Below are positions 7,680 to 15,819 of a stretch of DNA of 56,738 nucleotides, in pieces (within the stretch, counting starts at the first letter, position 1; the number at the start of each line of letters is the position of its first letter). The position numbers and the translations under genes were made by a program. The notes under the pieces are model-generated. The model was given only the letters and a program-made list of their open reading frames with translations, did no database searches and was not told where the DNA came from. The stretch is from NCBI GenBank assembly GCA_036502005.1, contig DASXZH010000069.1, positions 1 through 56,738 of the forward strand, given 5' to 3'. This stretch comes from DASXZH01 sp036502005. Lineage in GTDB: Bacteria > Armatimonadota > Fimbriimonadia > Fimbriimonadales > Fimbriimonadaceae.

Positions 7680-9509
7680 CTATTCCACCGTAACCGATTT
7701 CGCCAAATTGCGCGGCTGGTCGATGTCGCAGCCGTTCAACCGGGCTACATGGTAGGCCAGAAGCTGCATCGGAATAATCGACAAGAGCGCACTCAGGAAC
7801 GGATAGGGCGTGCTCGGAACCCGAATCGTGTACTCCGCATGGCGGTGGGCTGAGGTGTCCTCTTCGGTCGTCACGACCACAATCGTTCCGCCTCGCGCCT
7901 TGACTTCCTGCATATTGGAAACAACCTTGTCCCGGATATCCGGATCGGTAGCGCCAAAAATGGCGACCACGCCAGGCTGAATAAGGGCCAGAGGGCCATG
8001 CTTCATTTCGCCCGAGGGCGATTCTTGGGTTGGGATGTAGGCTATTTCCTTTAGCTTTAACGCACCTTCCAACGACACATAAGCGTCGGCCCCGCGCCCA
8101 AGGAAGAAACAAAGCGGCATGTTGCGGATCTCTTCTGCAAGCCTGATCACTTCCTGTTCCTGATCCAGAATCAGTTTCGACTTATCGGCGAGGAGTTTGA
8201 GTTCATCAACCACTTGAGGAACTCGGATTCCAGGCACTTCGCGGACCTGGGCGATGTAGAGCGCTAGCAGATTTAGAACCAAAACCTGGGCCGTATAGGC
8301 CTTCGTGCTGGCGACGGAGATTTCCGGGCCGGCTTGGGTGAAAATGGTCTTGTCGCACTCGCGGGCGATGCTGGAGCCGATGACGTTTACGATGCCGAGT
8401 GTGCGGATTCTGCGATCCTTACAGAGTCTGAGGGCGGCCAGCGAATCGGCGGTTTCGCCGGATTGGCTGATGAAAATGGCTAAAGAACGCTGAGACAGAA
8501 CTGGATCGCCATAGCGGAACTCGCTGGAGTAATAAACATCGGTTGGAAGCCTTAGCAGCTTCTCAAACAGATACTTGCCCATAAGGCCCGCGTGGAAAGC
8601 GGTACCGCATGCGATGATATTGACGCGGTCGATCTCGTTCCAAACGTGCTCACCGAAGATCTGCTCGAAGCGGATGTTGTTCTTTTCGTCGATCCTTCCG
8701 GCGAGGGCTTGTCGCATAACATCGGGTTGCTCGTGGATCTCTTTGAGCATAAAGTGATCGTATCCACCGCGTTCGGCGGCGGCCATATCCCACTCGATGG
8801 TGATCGGTTTTACAGGCACTGGGCGGCCGTCGCCATCCATGATGTGAACCTCTGTATCGGTGAGCGTCGCAATGTGGTTTTCCTCAACGATAACAACCTG
8901 TCGGGTGTAGGGAAGGAGGGCCGGGATATCGCTAGCGAGCATGTTCTCGCCTTCGCCCATGCCTAAAACGATGGGGCTGGCATTACGCACTGTGACCAAC
9001 TTATTCGGCTCTTTCTTGGACATAACGACCAAGGCGAACGCGCCGCGAAGGCGCTTTACGGCAAGCCGGACTGCTTCTTCGAGCGAGACGCCGGTTTCAT
9101 AGACTTCGCCGATGACGTGGGCGGCAACTTCGGTGTCAGTTTGAGATTTGAACTCATGGCCTTTGTTAGCCAGCTCTTCCCGGAGTTCGAGATAGTTCTC
9201 GATAATGCCGTTGTGGATGATGGCGACGGTTTCGGTTCGGTCGAAATGGGGGTGGGCGTTGGTATCGGTGGGCGCGCCGTGGGTCGCCCAGCGCGAATGC
9301 CCCATGGCGGCACGGACATCGGCGGGGTGGGTTTCCAGAAGTTTGCCAAGTTCGTTGAGCTTGCCAGCGCGTTTGAGGACCCGAATATGCCCGTCGTTCA
9401 TGTAGGCGATGCCGGCGCTATCGTAGCCCCGGTACTCCAGCCGCTTTAGCTGATCGTAAACAATGTCGACTCCGTTTCGGGGCCCGAGATATCCTGCAAT
9501 TCCGCACAT
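7680..9509 (-). CDS. glmS: Glutamine-fructose-6-phosphate aminotransferase (isomerizing)
   Basis: GlmS (609 residues) makes glucosamine-6-phosphate from fructose-6-phosphate and glutamine, the entry step to UDP-GlcNAc for peptidoglycan and surface glycans. It starts MCGIAGYLG, with Cys2 as the glutaminase nucleophile after Met removal, and carries two SIS domains (about 285-420 and 455-595) ending NLAKSVTVE, the conserved tail. Length is normal. No glmS ribozyme was recognised in the short upstream space. It is divergent from the sugar transferase block, to which it could supply precursor. Confidence 0.96.
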   Translation of the reverse strand: MCGIAGYLGPRNGVDIVYDQLKRLEYRGYDSAGIAYMNDGHIRVLKRAGKLNELGKLLETHPADVRAAMGHSRWATHGAPTDTNAHPHFDRTETVAIIHNGIIENYLELREELANKGHEFKSQTDTEVAAHVIGEVYETGVSLEEAVRLAVKRLRGAFALVVMSKKEPNKLVTVRNASPIVLGMGEGENMLASDIPALLPYTRQVVIVEENHIATLTDTEVHIMDGDGRPVPVKPITIEWDMAAAERGGYDHFMLKEIHEQPDVMRQALAGRIDEKNNIRFEQIFGEHVWNEIDRVNIIACGTAFHAGLMGKYLFEKLLRLPTDVYYSSEFRYGDPVLSQRSLAIFISQSGETADSLAALRLCKDRRIRTLGIVNVIGSSIARECDKTIFTQAGPEISVASTKAYTAQVLVLNLLALYIAQVREVPGIRVPQVVDELKLLADKSKLILDQEQEVIRLAEEIRNMPLCFFLGRGADAYVSLEGALKLKEIAYIPTQESPSGEMKHGPLALIQPGVVAIFGATDPDIRDKVVSNMQEVKARGGTIVVVTTEEDTSAHRHAEYTIRVPSTPYPFLSALLSIIPMQLLAYHVARLNGCDIDQPRNLAKSVTVE

Positions 9510-9692
9510 AGATTATTAAGTTTACCGTTCGGGGATGGAGAGCGACCCTGAGGGAGCTTAAAAGGGAGTGATGGCCTTAGGTTTTCGGCCCCCTTTCTGG
9601 CCCTAGGTTTTCGGCCTTAGGCCTTCGGTGCGGAGTCTTCGCCAACGGCCTCATTTAACGAACCGTTTCGCACGTGGCTCAAATCCTTTTTC

Positions 9693-9775
9693 AATGCCGA
9701 ATGCCGAATGCCGAATGCCGAATGCCGAATGCCGAATGCCGAATGCCGAATGCCGAATGCCGAATGCCGAATGCC
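9693..9775. repeat. Heptanucleotide tandem array (AATGCCG)n
   Basis: Eleven full copies plus six bases of a perfect 7-bp unit. Because 7 is not a multiple of 3, three units (21 bases) encode a heptapeptide (MPNAECR) in the plus frame that runs into the sugar transferase, so some gene callers would extend the protein through it. The preceding stretch 9540-9650 has imperfect direct repeats around CCTAGGTTTTCGGCC. Confidence 0.95.
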
Positions 9776-9840
9776 TGGCGCCTAACGCATATTCCCCCGA
9801 ATCTGCGTTAGGTTCTAACCTTGCCCAACCAACAATAACA

Positions 9841-10575
9841 ATGGTGGCAGGCGAAACCCAAAACGAAATACAACTGCACGTGGGTGGCCTTGATACGCCT
9901 GCGAAGAGCAAAAGCGAACCTTCAAGTTCCGAAGTGACCCAGGTTCGGGTGAAGACTTCGCGCTACCATCGCCGGAGCTACCAGACTGGAAAACGGGCGA
10001 TGGACATTGTTTTCACCAGCATCGTTCTGCTCTTCATATTTCCAATTTTCTTTATCATCGCGGCAGTTCTGGCCATTATCGATGGCACGCCGGTGGTGTT
10101 TAAACAGAAACGCGTGGGACGGGACGGTGAGCTTTTTGAGATCCACAAATTCCGTACCATGGTGAAAAACGCGGAAGAGGTTTTGCGCTCCAGGCCCGAT
10201 CTTTGGGAAGAGTACCGAACCACCTACAAGATCAAAAATGACCCCAGAATTTCCAAATTTGGGCATTTCCTGCGGAAATCCAGTTTGGATGAACTGCCCC
10301 AACTTTTTAATGTTCTGATGGGGAATATGAGCCTGGTGGGACCTCGTCCGATTGTGGAACCTGAGATGAGCATGTATGCCGATCAGGCGAGCGTTTACAA
10401 AGCCATGAAGCCGGGCTGCGCCGGTCTTTGGCAGTGCATGGGCCGGAGTTCTACCACCTATGAAGAGCGGGTTGAACTGGACCGCGAGTATTACGAGAAT
10501 GCCTCGCTCTGGGTCGACTTTGTCATCTTGGGTCGGACTTCGATGGCGGTCGTTGTTGGAAAAGGAGCCAGGTAA
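9841..10575 (+). CDS. Polyprenyl-phosphate sugar-1-phosphate transferase (WcaJ/PssA type)
   Basis: This enzyme loads the first sugar phosphate onto a lipid carrier in exopolysaccharide assembly. One membrane segment (VFTSIVLLFIFPIFFIIAA) leads into the bacterial sugar transferase domain: FKQKRVGRDGELFEIHKFRT, then LDELPQLFNVLMGNMSLVGP with the conserved RP that follows it, then the C-terminal KPGCAGLWQ block. The family often has four more membrane segments in front; here there is none. The frame is open from 9628 through the heptamer array, but the sequence from ATG 9841 contains all family features. No start has a clear ribosome binding site, so the start is uncertain. It opens the glycan block that runs to 14849. 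Confidence 0.88.
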   Translation: MVAGETQNEIQLHVGGLDTPAKSKSEPSSSEVTQVRVKTSRYHRRSYQTGKRAMDIVFTSIVLLFIFPIFFIIAAVLAIIDGTPVVFKQKRVGRDGELFEIHKFRTMVKNAEEVLRSRPDLWEEYRTTYKIKNDPRISKFGHFLRKSSLDELPQLFNVLMGNMSLVGPRPIVEPEMSMYADQASVYKAMKPGCAGLWQCMGRSSTTYEERVELDREYYENASLWVDFVILGRTSMAVVVGKGAR

Positions 10576-10700
10576 TTTTTGACTTTTGATTTTTGATTGC
10601 GCTGAGGGAGTGCCTGTTGAAGTTAACCCGCGCAATCTGACTGGCAAAGAATGAGCGCCCAGCATATTTAACAGTAACGTGATATCCTATTCAACCAAGG

Positions 10701-11819
10701 ATGCGTGCACGTACATTACGCCAGGATGACCTGCGCTTTGCGCTTGTGCACGATTGGCTCACGGTTCCGGCTGGCTCGGAGGCCGTTTTCGAGCAGATGT
10801 GCAGCTTATTTCCTGGCGCGGTTTATGCCTCCCAAATCGATTCCTCACGCGTGAAGTTTCTCCAGGGAATGGAGCTGCATCCGAGCTGGATTCAAAAAAT
10901 GCCAGGGGCGCTGACGCGCCACCATTTGTATGCCCCGTTTCTGCCGGAAGTGTATTCGCACATGGATATGAACGCATATGATGTTGTTCTATCGGACAGC
11001 CATTCCTTTGCCCACGGCGTGCAACGAAGGCCGGATGCCTTGCACATTAACTACTATCACACCCCGGCCCGCTCGCTTTGGGTTCCGGAAGTGGATAACC
11101 GCGCTTCAAAAACTTTCTTTCACCGCTGGATTGCAAATAGGCTGAAAAGGCTGGATTTGGTGGCTTCCAAGAGGCCGGATGTGATTTTTGCCAACTCCCA
11201 CGTTACGGCCGAGCGGGTTACCAAGTTTTATGGCCGCAAGGTGGACCAGATTATTTATCCTCCGGTTCAAACTGAAGCTTGGTCGAAAGTCGAAAAGAAG
11301 GGAAGCGAAGAAGGCTTGGTTTACTGGGGGCGGCTGATTCCGTACAAGCGCGTGGACATCCTTATTGAGGCCATGAAAACGACGGGCCAGAAGTTGAATA
11401 TCGTAGGCTCAGGCCCCAGCGAAGAAGAGCTTAAGCGTCAGGCGGAAGGCTCAAAAAACATACGGTTTTTGGGCAGGTTGACAGACGATGAGCTTCAAAA
11501 GCTGATAGCCAGTAGCAAAGCCCTCGTTTTTCCAGGCTATGAAGACTTCGGGATCGTACCGGTGGAAGCGATGGCGGCAGGTCTTCCGGTAATCGCGTTT
11601 GGCGCGGGCGGGGTTACCGAGTCTGTTCGGGAGCAGGACGGCGTCCTATTCAAAGAGCAAACGGCGGAATCATTTATTGAAGGGTTGAAGCAATTCGACC
11701 AAAAATCTTTTGATGTAGGCGCGTTAAAGAACCGAGCGGCGGAATTTGATGTTTCTCGTTTCAGGACGTTTTATCAAGAGGCCGTAAACAAGGCCATTGA
11801 GAACCACCTTAAAAAATAG
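10701..11819 (+). CDS. Family 4 glycosyltransferase
   Basis: The 372-residue GT-B fold enzyme has an acceptor half opening FALVHDWLTVPAGSEAVFEQ and a donor half with GRLIPYKRVDILIEAM and the E-x7-E motif in EDFGIVPVEAMAAGLPVIAF. It resembles WbaZ-like mannosyltransferases of polysaccharide clusters; donor and acceptor cannot be fixed from sequence. It follows the sugar transferase by 125 bases, which include a TTTTTGA heptamer run, and precedes the UbiA gene by 14 bases, so it is probably cotranscribed with the DPA-like cassette. Confidence 0.88.
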   Translation: MRARTLRQDDLRFALVHDWLTVPAGSEAVFEQMCSLFPGAVYASQIDSSRVKFLQGMELHPSWIQKMPGALTRHHLYAPFLPEVYSHMDMNAYDVVLSDSHSFAHGVQRRPDALHINYYHTPARSLWVPEVDNRASKTFFHRWIANRLKRLDLVASKRPDVIFANSHVTAERVTKFYGRKVDQIIYPPVQTEAWSKVEKKGSEEGLVYWGRLIPYKRVDILIEAMKTTGQKLNIVGSGPSEEELKRQAEGSKNIRFLGRLTDDELQKLIASSKALVFPGYEDFGIVPVEAMAAGLPVIAFGAGGVTESVREQDGVLFKEQTAESFIEGLKQFDQKSFDVGALKNRAAEFDVSRFRTFYQEAVNKAIENHLKK

Positions 11820-11833
11820 CGGCCACCCAAATT

Positions 11834-12715
11834 ATGAAGGATTTTATCAAGTTATTGAGACCCAAACAGTGGTCGAAGAACTTGTTGGTCTTTGCCGCGA
11901 TTCTGTTCACCAACGAAGTTAGCAACAGACCGCTCCTATTAAAGACCCTCCTGGCTTTTGCCGCCATGTGCTTGATTAGCTCTAGCACGTACATCGTAAA
12001 CGATATTCGAGACCGGCAGAAGGACCTAGCGCACCCGAAAAAGAAGAACAGGCCTATCGCTTCGGGGAGGATTTCACCGGTCGCCGCGAGTGTTGTAGCG
12101 GCCGTGATTTTTGTTGTCGCTCTCGTCAGTTTCCGCTTTATTAGCGAGAAATCGCTCATTATTGCCCTGCTTTATGTGGCAATACAGATTGTATATAACC
12201 TTGGCGCGAAGACGGTTCCGGTTTTGGACGTCTTTCTGATCAGTTCCGGGTTCGTTCTGCGCGCCATGCTCGGCGCGGCGGCGATCGAAAAAGAAATATC
12301 GGCGTGGCTACTGCTTTGCACGGGCGCGTTGGCGCTCTTGCTTGGCTTCGGGAAACGGCGACAGGAGTTTATTTCTCAGGGTGAGAATCGAGCGGCCAGC
12401 CGCGAGAGCTTGGCCGGCTACAGCAAGCCGAGCCTGGATGCTCTGGTGATCATGGCGGCTACGGCCTCCGCTCTTTGCTACGGAATTTATGCCTTGCAGA
12501 GCCCCACCGCAAAGCTTTTCCACAACCTTTTTATAACATCCGTGTTTGTTTTCTATGGAATTTGTCGATATGTGCTCATCGTTTTCTCGAATGATGAAGG
12601 CGGCGAGCCAGAGAGTCTATTATTTAAAGACCGACATATTCTGTTAAGCGTGCTCTTGTTTGTGGTGGCGGCCATAGTAGCGATGAACACTACGCAGTTT
12701 CCGTTGATTAACTGA
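11834..12715 (+). CDS. Decaprenyl-phosphate phosphoribosyltransferase-like UbiA protein
   Basis: This 293-residue membrane protein of the UbiA superfamily (about eight to nine helices) opens KLLRPKQWSKNLLVFAA and carries the first Asp-rich motif NDIRDRQKD followed by HPKKKNRPIASG, the pattern of mycobacterial Rv3806c. That enzyme joins phosphoribosyl pyrophosphate to decaprenyl phosphate, the first committed step to decaprenylphosphoryl-arabinose. The neighbours decide the assignment: DprE2-like and DprE1-like genes follow at 5 bases and with a 1-base overlap. Polyprenyl length in this organism is unknown. Confidence 0.85.
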   Translation: MKDFIKLLRPKQWSKNLLVFAAILFTNEVSNRPLLLKTLLAFAAMCLISSSTYIVNDIRDRQKDLAHPKKKNRPIASGRISPVAASVVAAVIFVVALVSFRFISEKSLIIALLYVAIQIVYNLGAKTVPVLDVFLISSGFVLRAMLGAAAIEKEISAWLLLCTGALALLLGFGKRRQEFISQGENRAASRESLAGYSKPSLDALVIMAATASALCYGIYALQSPTAKLFHNLFITSVFVFYGICRYVLIVFSNDEGGEPESLLFKDRHILLSVLLFVVAAIVAMNTTQFPLIN

Positions 12716-12720
12716 GAAAT

Positions 12721-13452
12721 ATGGCAAATCCATTTCGGCACGCAATCGTGATTGGGGGTTCCTCTGGCATCGGCGAGGAGCTTGTAAAACAGCTTGCTGC
12801 AAGCGGTTATAAGGTTGCCGCTGTGGGGCGGAACGAGGCCAAGCTGCGTGAGATAGCCACACCCTACGCGGGAACGGTGATTACGTTTAAGCACGACGTG
12901 CGCGAGTACGACAAGGTCCCGGCGCTTTTTCAAGAGATAACAAAGCAACTCGGCGGGCTCGATCTGTTTATTTATTCCTCTGGCGTAATGCCCGACGTGG
13001 AGATGGACGAATACGATTTCGACAAGGATAGGGCGATTCTTGAAACAAATCTGTTGGGCGCGGTGGCTTGGCTCGACCAGGCGGCCATTCGTTTTGATAA
13101 AACGGGCGCCGGGACGATTGTTGGAATTGGGAGCGTAGCAGGCGACCGAGGCCGAGGCGGAATGCCGGCCTATTGCACCTCTAAGGCAGCCCTAGCTACA
13201 TATTTGGAATCGTTGCGAAATCGGCTTTCGACGAAGGGCGTTAAGGTGGTTACGATAAAGCCCGGCCCCACCGCGACTCCAATGACGGTGAACTCGAAGT
13301 TTAAAAATATGATGCCGGCCGATAAGGCCGCTGCTCTGATTTTGCAGAAATCCAAGTCCGGGGGCGAGCATTATTTGGCGCTGCCTCACCGGGTGATTTT
13401 CTTTGTGCTGCGCAACGTTCCTTCATTCATTTTTAGGAGAATGCGCATCTAG
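12721..13452 (+). CDS. DprE2-like short-chain dehydrogenase (decaprenylphosphoryl-2-keto-ribose reductase)
   Basis: The 243-residue SDR has the NAD(P) loop GGSSGIGEELVKQL and the catalytic YCTSK (YxxxK) with the Ser in GIGSVAG. Its C-terminus, PSFIFRRMRI, closely resembles the end of mycobacterial DprE2 (PRSIFRRLPI, from memory). In mycobacteria DprE2 reduces the 2-keto intermediate made by DprE1, completing epimerisation of ribose to arabinose on the lipid carrier. It lies between the UbiA gene (5-base gap) and dprE1 (TAGTG overlap), so the three are translationally coupled. Confidence 0.88.
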   Translation: MANPFRHAIVIGGSSGIGEELVKQLAASGYKVAAVGRNEAKLREIATPYAGTVITFKHDVREYDKVPALFQEITKQLGGLDLFIYSSGVMPDVEMDEYDFDKDRAILETNLLGAVAWLDQAAIRFDKTGAGTIVGIGSVAGDRGRGGMPAYCTSKAALATYLESLRNRLSTKGVKVVTIKPGPTATPMTVNSKFKNMMPADKAAALILQKSKSGGEHYLALPHRVIFFVLRNVPSFIFRRMRI

Positions 13453-14849
13453 TGCCGGGGCCTCTTCCCGCCGACTCCATTCGACGACTGACTGGCTTTG
13501 GAATGTCCGTCAGCGCGGACGGTTATGTGTACAAGCCTGCGAATGTGGCCGAGATAGGCGCCGTTTTTAAGTTGGCGCGCGAAAACAAACGCAAGGTGGT
13601 TTTACGTGGCGCGGCGCGAAGCTACGGAGACGCTTCGATCGGCGCAGAGTGCCTGATTTTGGACTTGTGCGGCCTTAGCAAGGTGCGTGTTTTTGATCCT
13701 GTTTCTGGCGTTTTGGAGGCTGAGCCAGGAATTACGCTGGAGCAGATTTGGAATCAAACGCTGCCGGAAGGGTGGTTCCTGCCGGTGGTCAGCGGGACCA
13801 TGAGGACTTCGCTGGGCGGCGCGCTTGCCATGAACATACATGGCAAGAACAATTTTCAGCGTGGGACTCTTGGCGAGCATGTTCTAGAGATCGATTTGAT
13901 GCTGCCTTCGGGAGAGATCCGCAAACTGCGGCCTAATGACGAGCTGTTTTACGCCGCCATAAGTGGGGCCGGGTTGCTGGGCGTTATCACACGGATCCGC
14001 CTTCAAATGAAGAAAGTTTCGGCTGGGACGGTAAAGGTTGAGGCGGTTTCTTGCCGGAACTGGGGCGAACAGTTTGCCGCGTTTGCGCGGTTTGAAGGGA
14101 AGGCGGAATACGTGGTCTCGTGGATCGATTGTTTTGCCCATGGAGATTCGGCGGGTCGGGGGATCTTGCACGCTGCTTGGCACGATGAGAATGATCCGTC
14201 TTCGCTTCAATTGTCTGCGCAGACCCTGCCAGACAAGATCATGGGGTTCTTTCCGAAGTCTTCCGTTTGGAAGGTATTTCGGCTGTTAAACAACCGGTTT
14301 GGCGTGCGGATTTTGAACGCGGCCAAGCAGGCGCAGGGCAGGGTTATGGAGCATGGAAAAGTGATCCACCAGAGCCTGGCGGCCTTTAACTTCCTTCTGG
14401 ATTACGTGCCGGGCTGGGAGAAGTCTTACCTGCCAGGCGGGCTTATCCAGTGCCAATACTTTGTGCCTTTTGATAAGGCTCCTGCCGTGTTCAAGCGCCT
14501 GGTTGAGATGCAGCAAGAAGCAAAGCTGGAGTCTTATCTGGCGGTGATGAAGCGCCACCGCCCGGACAAGTTTCTATTTACCCATGCGGTGGATGGGTTT
14601 TCGTTGGCGTTAGATTTCAAGGTGACTGCTTCGAATAGGGCTGCCTTGTGGGAGTTGGCCCGACGCATGAACGATTACGCTTTGGAGAACGGCGGCCGGT
14701 TCTATTTTGCGAAGGATTCGACTCTAACGGCGGAGCAAGCGGCTTTATTCTTGGGTAGATCCTTGAAGAAGTTCAAGGAATACAAAAAGCTTTATGATCC
14801 CGAAGGGATCCTAACGAGCGGATTGGCGGAACGATTGAAGTTGGTGTAA
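13452..14849 (+). CDS. DprE1-like FAD-dependent decaprenylphosphoryl-beta-D-ribose oxidase
   Basis: The 465-residue protein is a close length match to mycobacterial DprE1 (461). Conserved points seen: RSYGD (Y58), NIHGKNNFQRG (H130, matching H132 at the flavin), AKDS (K421, matching catalytic K418) and the C-terminal YDPEGILTSGLAERLKL. DprE1 oxidises the 2-hydroxyl of lipid-linked ribose. The residue matching Cys387, target of benzothiazinone inhibitors, is Ala386 in GFSLALDF. The start is GTG inside the dprE2 stop (TAGTG). It is the last gene of the block; a GTCGATA/GTCGAAA heptamer run follows (14861-14894). Confidence 0.9.
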   Translation: MPGPLPADSIRRLTGFGMSVSADGYVYKPANVAEIGAVFKLARENKRKVVLRGAARSYGDASIGAECLILDLCGLSKVRVFDPVSGVLEAEPGITLEQIWNQTLPEGWFLPVVSGTMRTSLGGALAMNIHGKNNFQRGTLGEHVLEIDLMLPSGEIRKLRPNDELFYAAISGAGLLGVITRIRLQMKKVSAGTVKVEAVSCRNWGEQFAAFARFEGKAEYVVSWIDCFAHGDSAGRGILHAAWHDENDPSSLQLSAQTLPDKIMGFFPKSSVWKVFRLLNNRFGVRILNAAKQAQGRVMEHGKVIHQSLAAFNFLLDYVPGWEKSYLPGGLIQCQYFVPFDKAPAVFKRLVEMQQEAKLESYLAVMKRHRPDKFLFTHAVDGFSLALDFKVTASNRAALWELARRMNDYALENGGRFYFAKDSTLTAEQAALFLGRSLKKFKEYKKLYDPEGILTSGLAERLKLV

Positions 14850-14943
14850 AGACATTTAAGTCGATAGTCGATAGTCGAAAGTCGAAAGTCGATAGAGCTT
14901 CGCGATCGGAAAGCAAGTCTATCATGCGGGCTAAACTTAGCTC

Positions 14944-15633
14944 ATGCAGTCTCTTCTTTTTTCGCTAGTTGTATCTTTGACTTTGAGTTCACCCCAGCAA
15001 AGCGTAACGCTCCGTCGAGATCTTAAAGAGGGCGATAAAGCAAGTTACAAGATGGATATGGTGGAGCATTTGGAATCCGCCGACGCCAATGTGACTTCGG
15101 CTTGGACGGAAATCGTTAAGAAAGACCAGGGCCAACTTCAACTGGTGGTCGACAACACCGATTACGCCATTGAAGCGGGAGGAATGCAAGTTCCCGCCCC
15201 ACCTCCTGGCGAAATGACCTTGAGCATCGCTCCGGGCGGGCTCGTGGGCGAGTTTGTGGCGAACCAGACGAGCATCAGCAAGGTTTTGCCGGACCTCTTT
15301 ATGTTGACCGTGCCCGAGGGCAAGCTGCAAGTTGGCCAATCAGATACGTTCACCTATAAGAGCAGCCTTCAGACCTCGAACGGAACTATCGGATCTGATA
15401 TGAAGGGGACACGAACCCTGATAAGCGTGGACAACGGAGTTGCCAAGATCAGCATCGAGTTGAGCGACAAGACCATTGATGGCGACAAGGCTTTAAAGCT
15501 AAAAACGACCGCTTATGTTCGAGTTTCGGATTCGAAACTTGACCATATGGATGGGACGTTCAGCGATTTGCCAACGAAGTTGGCCGGGCGGTACAACGTT
15601 GGATCGGCGGATTTTAAGGTTAAGAGGGGTTAA
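14944..15633 (+). CDS. Secreted DUF6263-like protein
   Basis: The 229-residue protein has a signal peptide (MQSLLFSLVVSLTLSS) and then a beta-rich body beginning LRRDLKEGDKASYKMDMVEH. Layout and wording (KxGDxxxYKxDM, long middle strand repeats, VGSADFKV at the end) resemble DUF6263-type proteins and the 24527-25315 gene in this window. No catalytic motif is visible and the role is unknown. It stands alone downstream of dprE1 and is followed by a GTGACGT heptamer run (15636-15675). Confidence 0.6.
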   Translation: MQSLLFSLVVSLTLSSPQQSVTLRRDLKEGDKASYKMDMVEHLESADANVTSAWTEIVKKDQGQLQLVVDNTDYAIEAGGMQVPAPPPGEMTLSIAPGGLVGEFVANQTSISKVLPDLFMLTVPEGKLQVGQSDTFTYKSSLQTSNGTIGSDMKGTRTLISVDNGVAKISIELSDKTIDGDKALKLKTTAYVRVSDSKLDHMDGTFSDLPTKLAGRYNVGSADFKVKRG

Positions 15634-15680
15634 GGGTGAGTGACGTGTGACGTGTGACGCGTGACGGGTGACGAGCACAG

Positions 15681-15789
15681 GCGTTGAAATAAGGCAGCCT
15701 TGGTCGTCCCACGGCCACAAATCTCTCCCGGATGGAGAGGCGCGAGCGACAAGTCTTTGATATTAGTCCTCCAAGTCCTATTTTAGCGC
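15681..15789. repeat. MITE-like dispersed repeat, family A, copy 2 (internally deleted)
   Basis: It begins GCGTTGAAATAAG and ends CCTATTTTAGCGC, degenerate forms of the copy 1 ends. It shares CCACAAATCTCTCCCGGATGG but lacks about 26 bases of the middle hairpin, consistent with deletion between the two GGAGAGG words present in copy 1. Confidence 0.75.
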
Positions 15790-15819
15790 TATGGGGATTG
15801 GGGGATGTCGAATGGGCAG

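Noticed and set aside
9693..9775. CRISPR-like repeat array
   Set aside because: The units are direct 7-bp copies with no spacers and no cas gene nearby; the same holds for all other arrays here.
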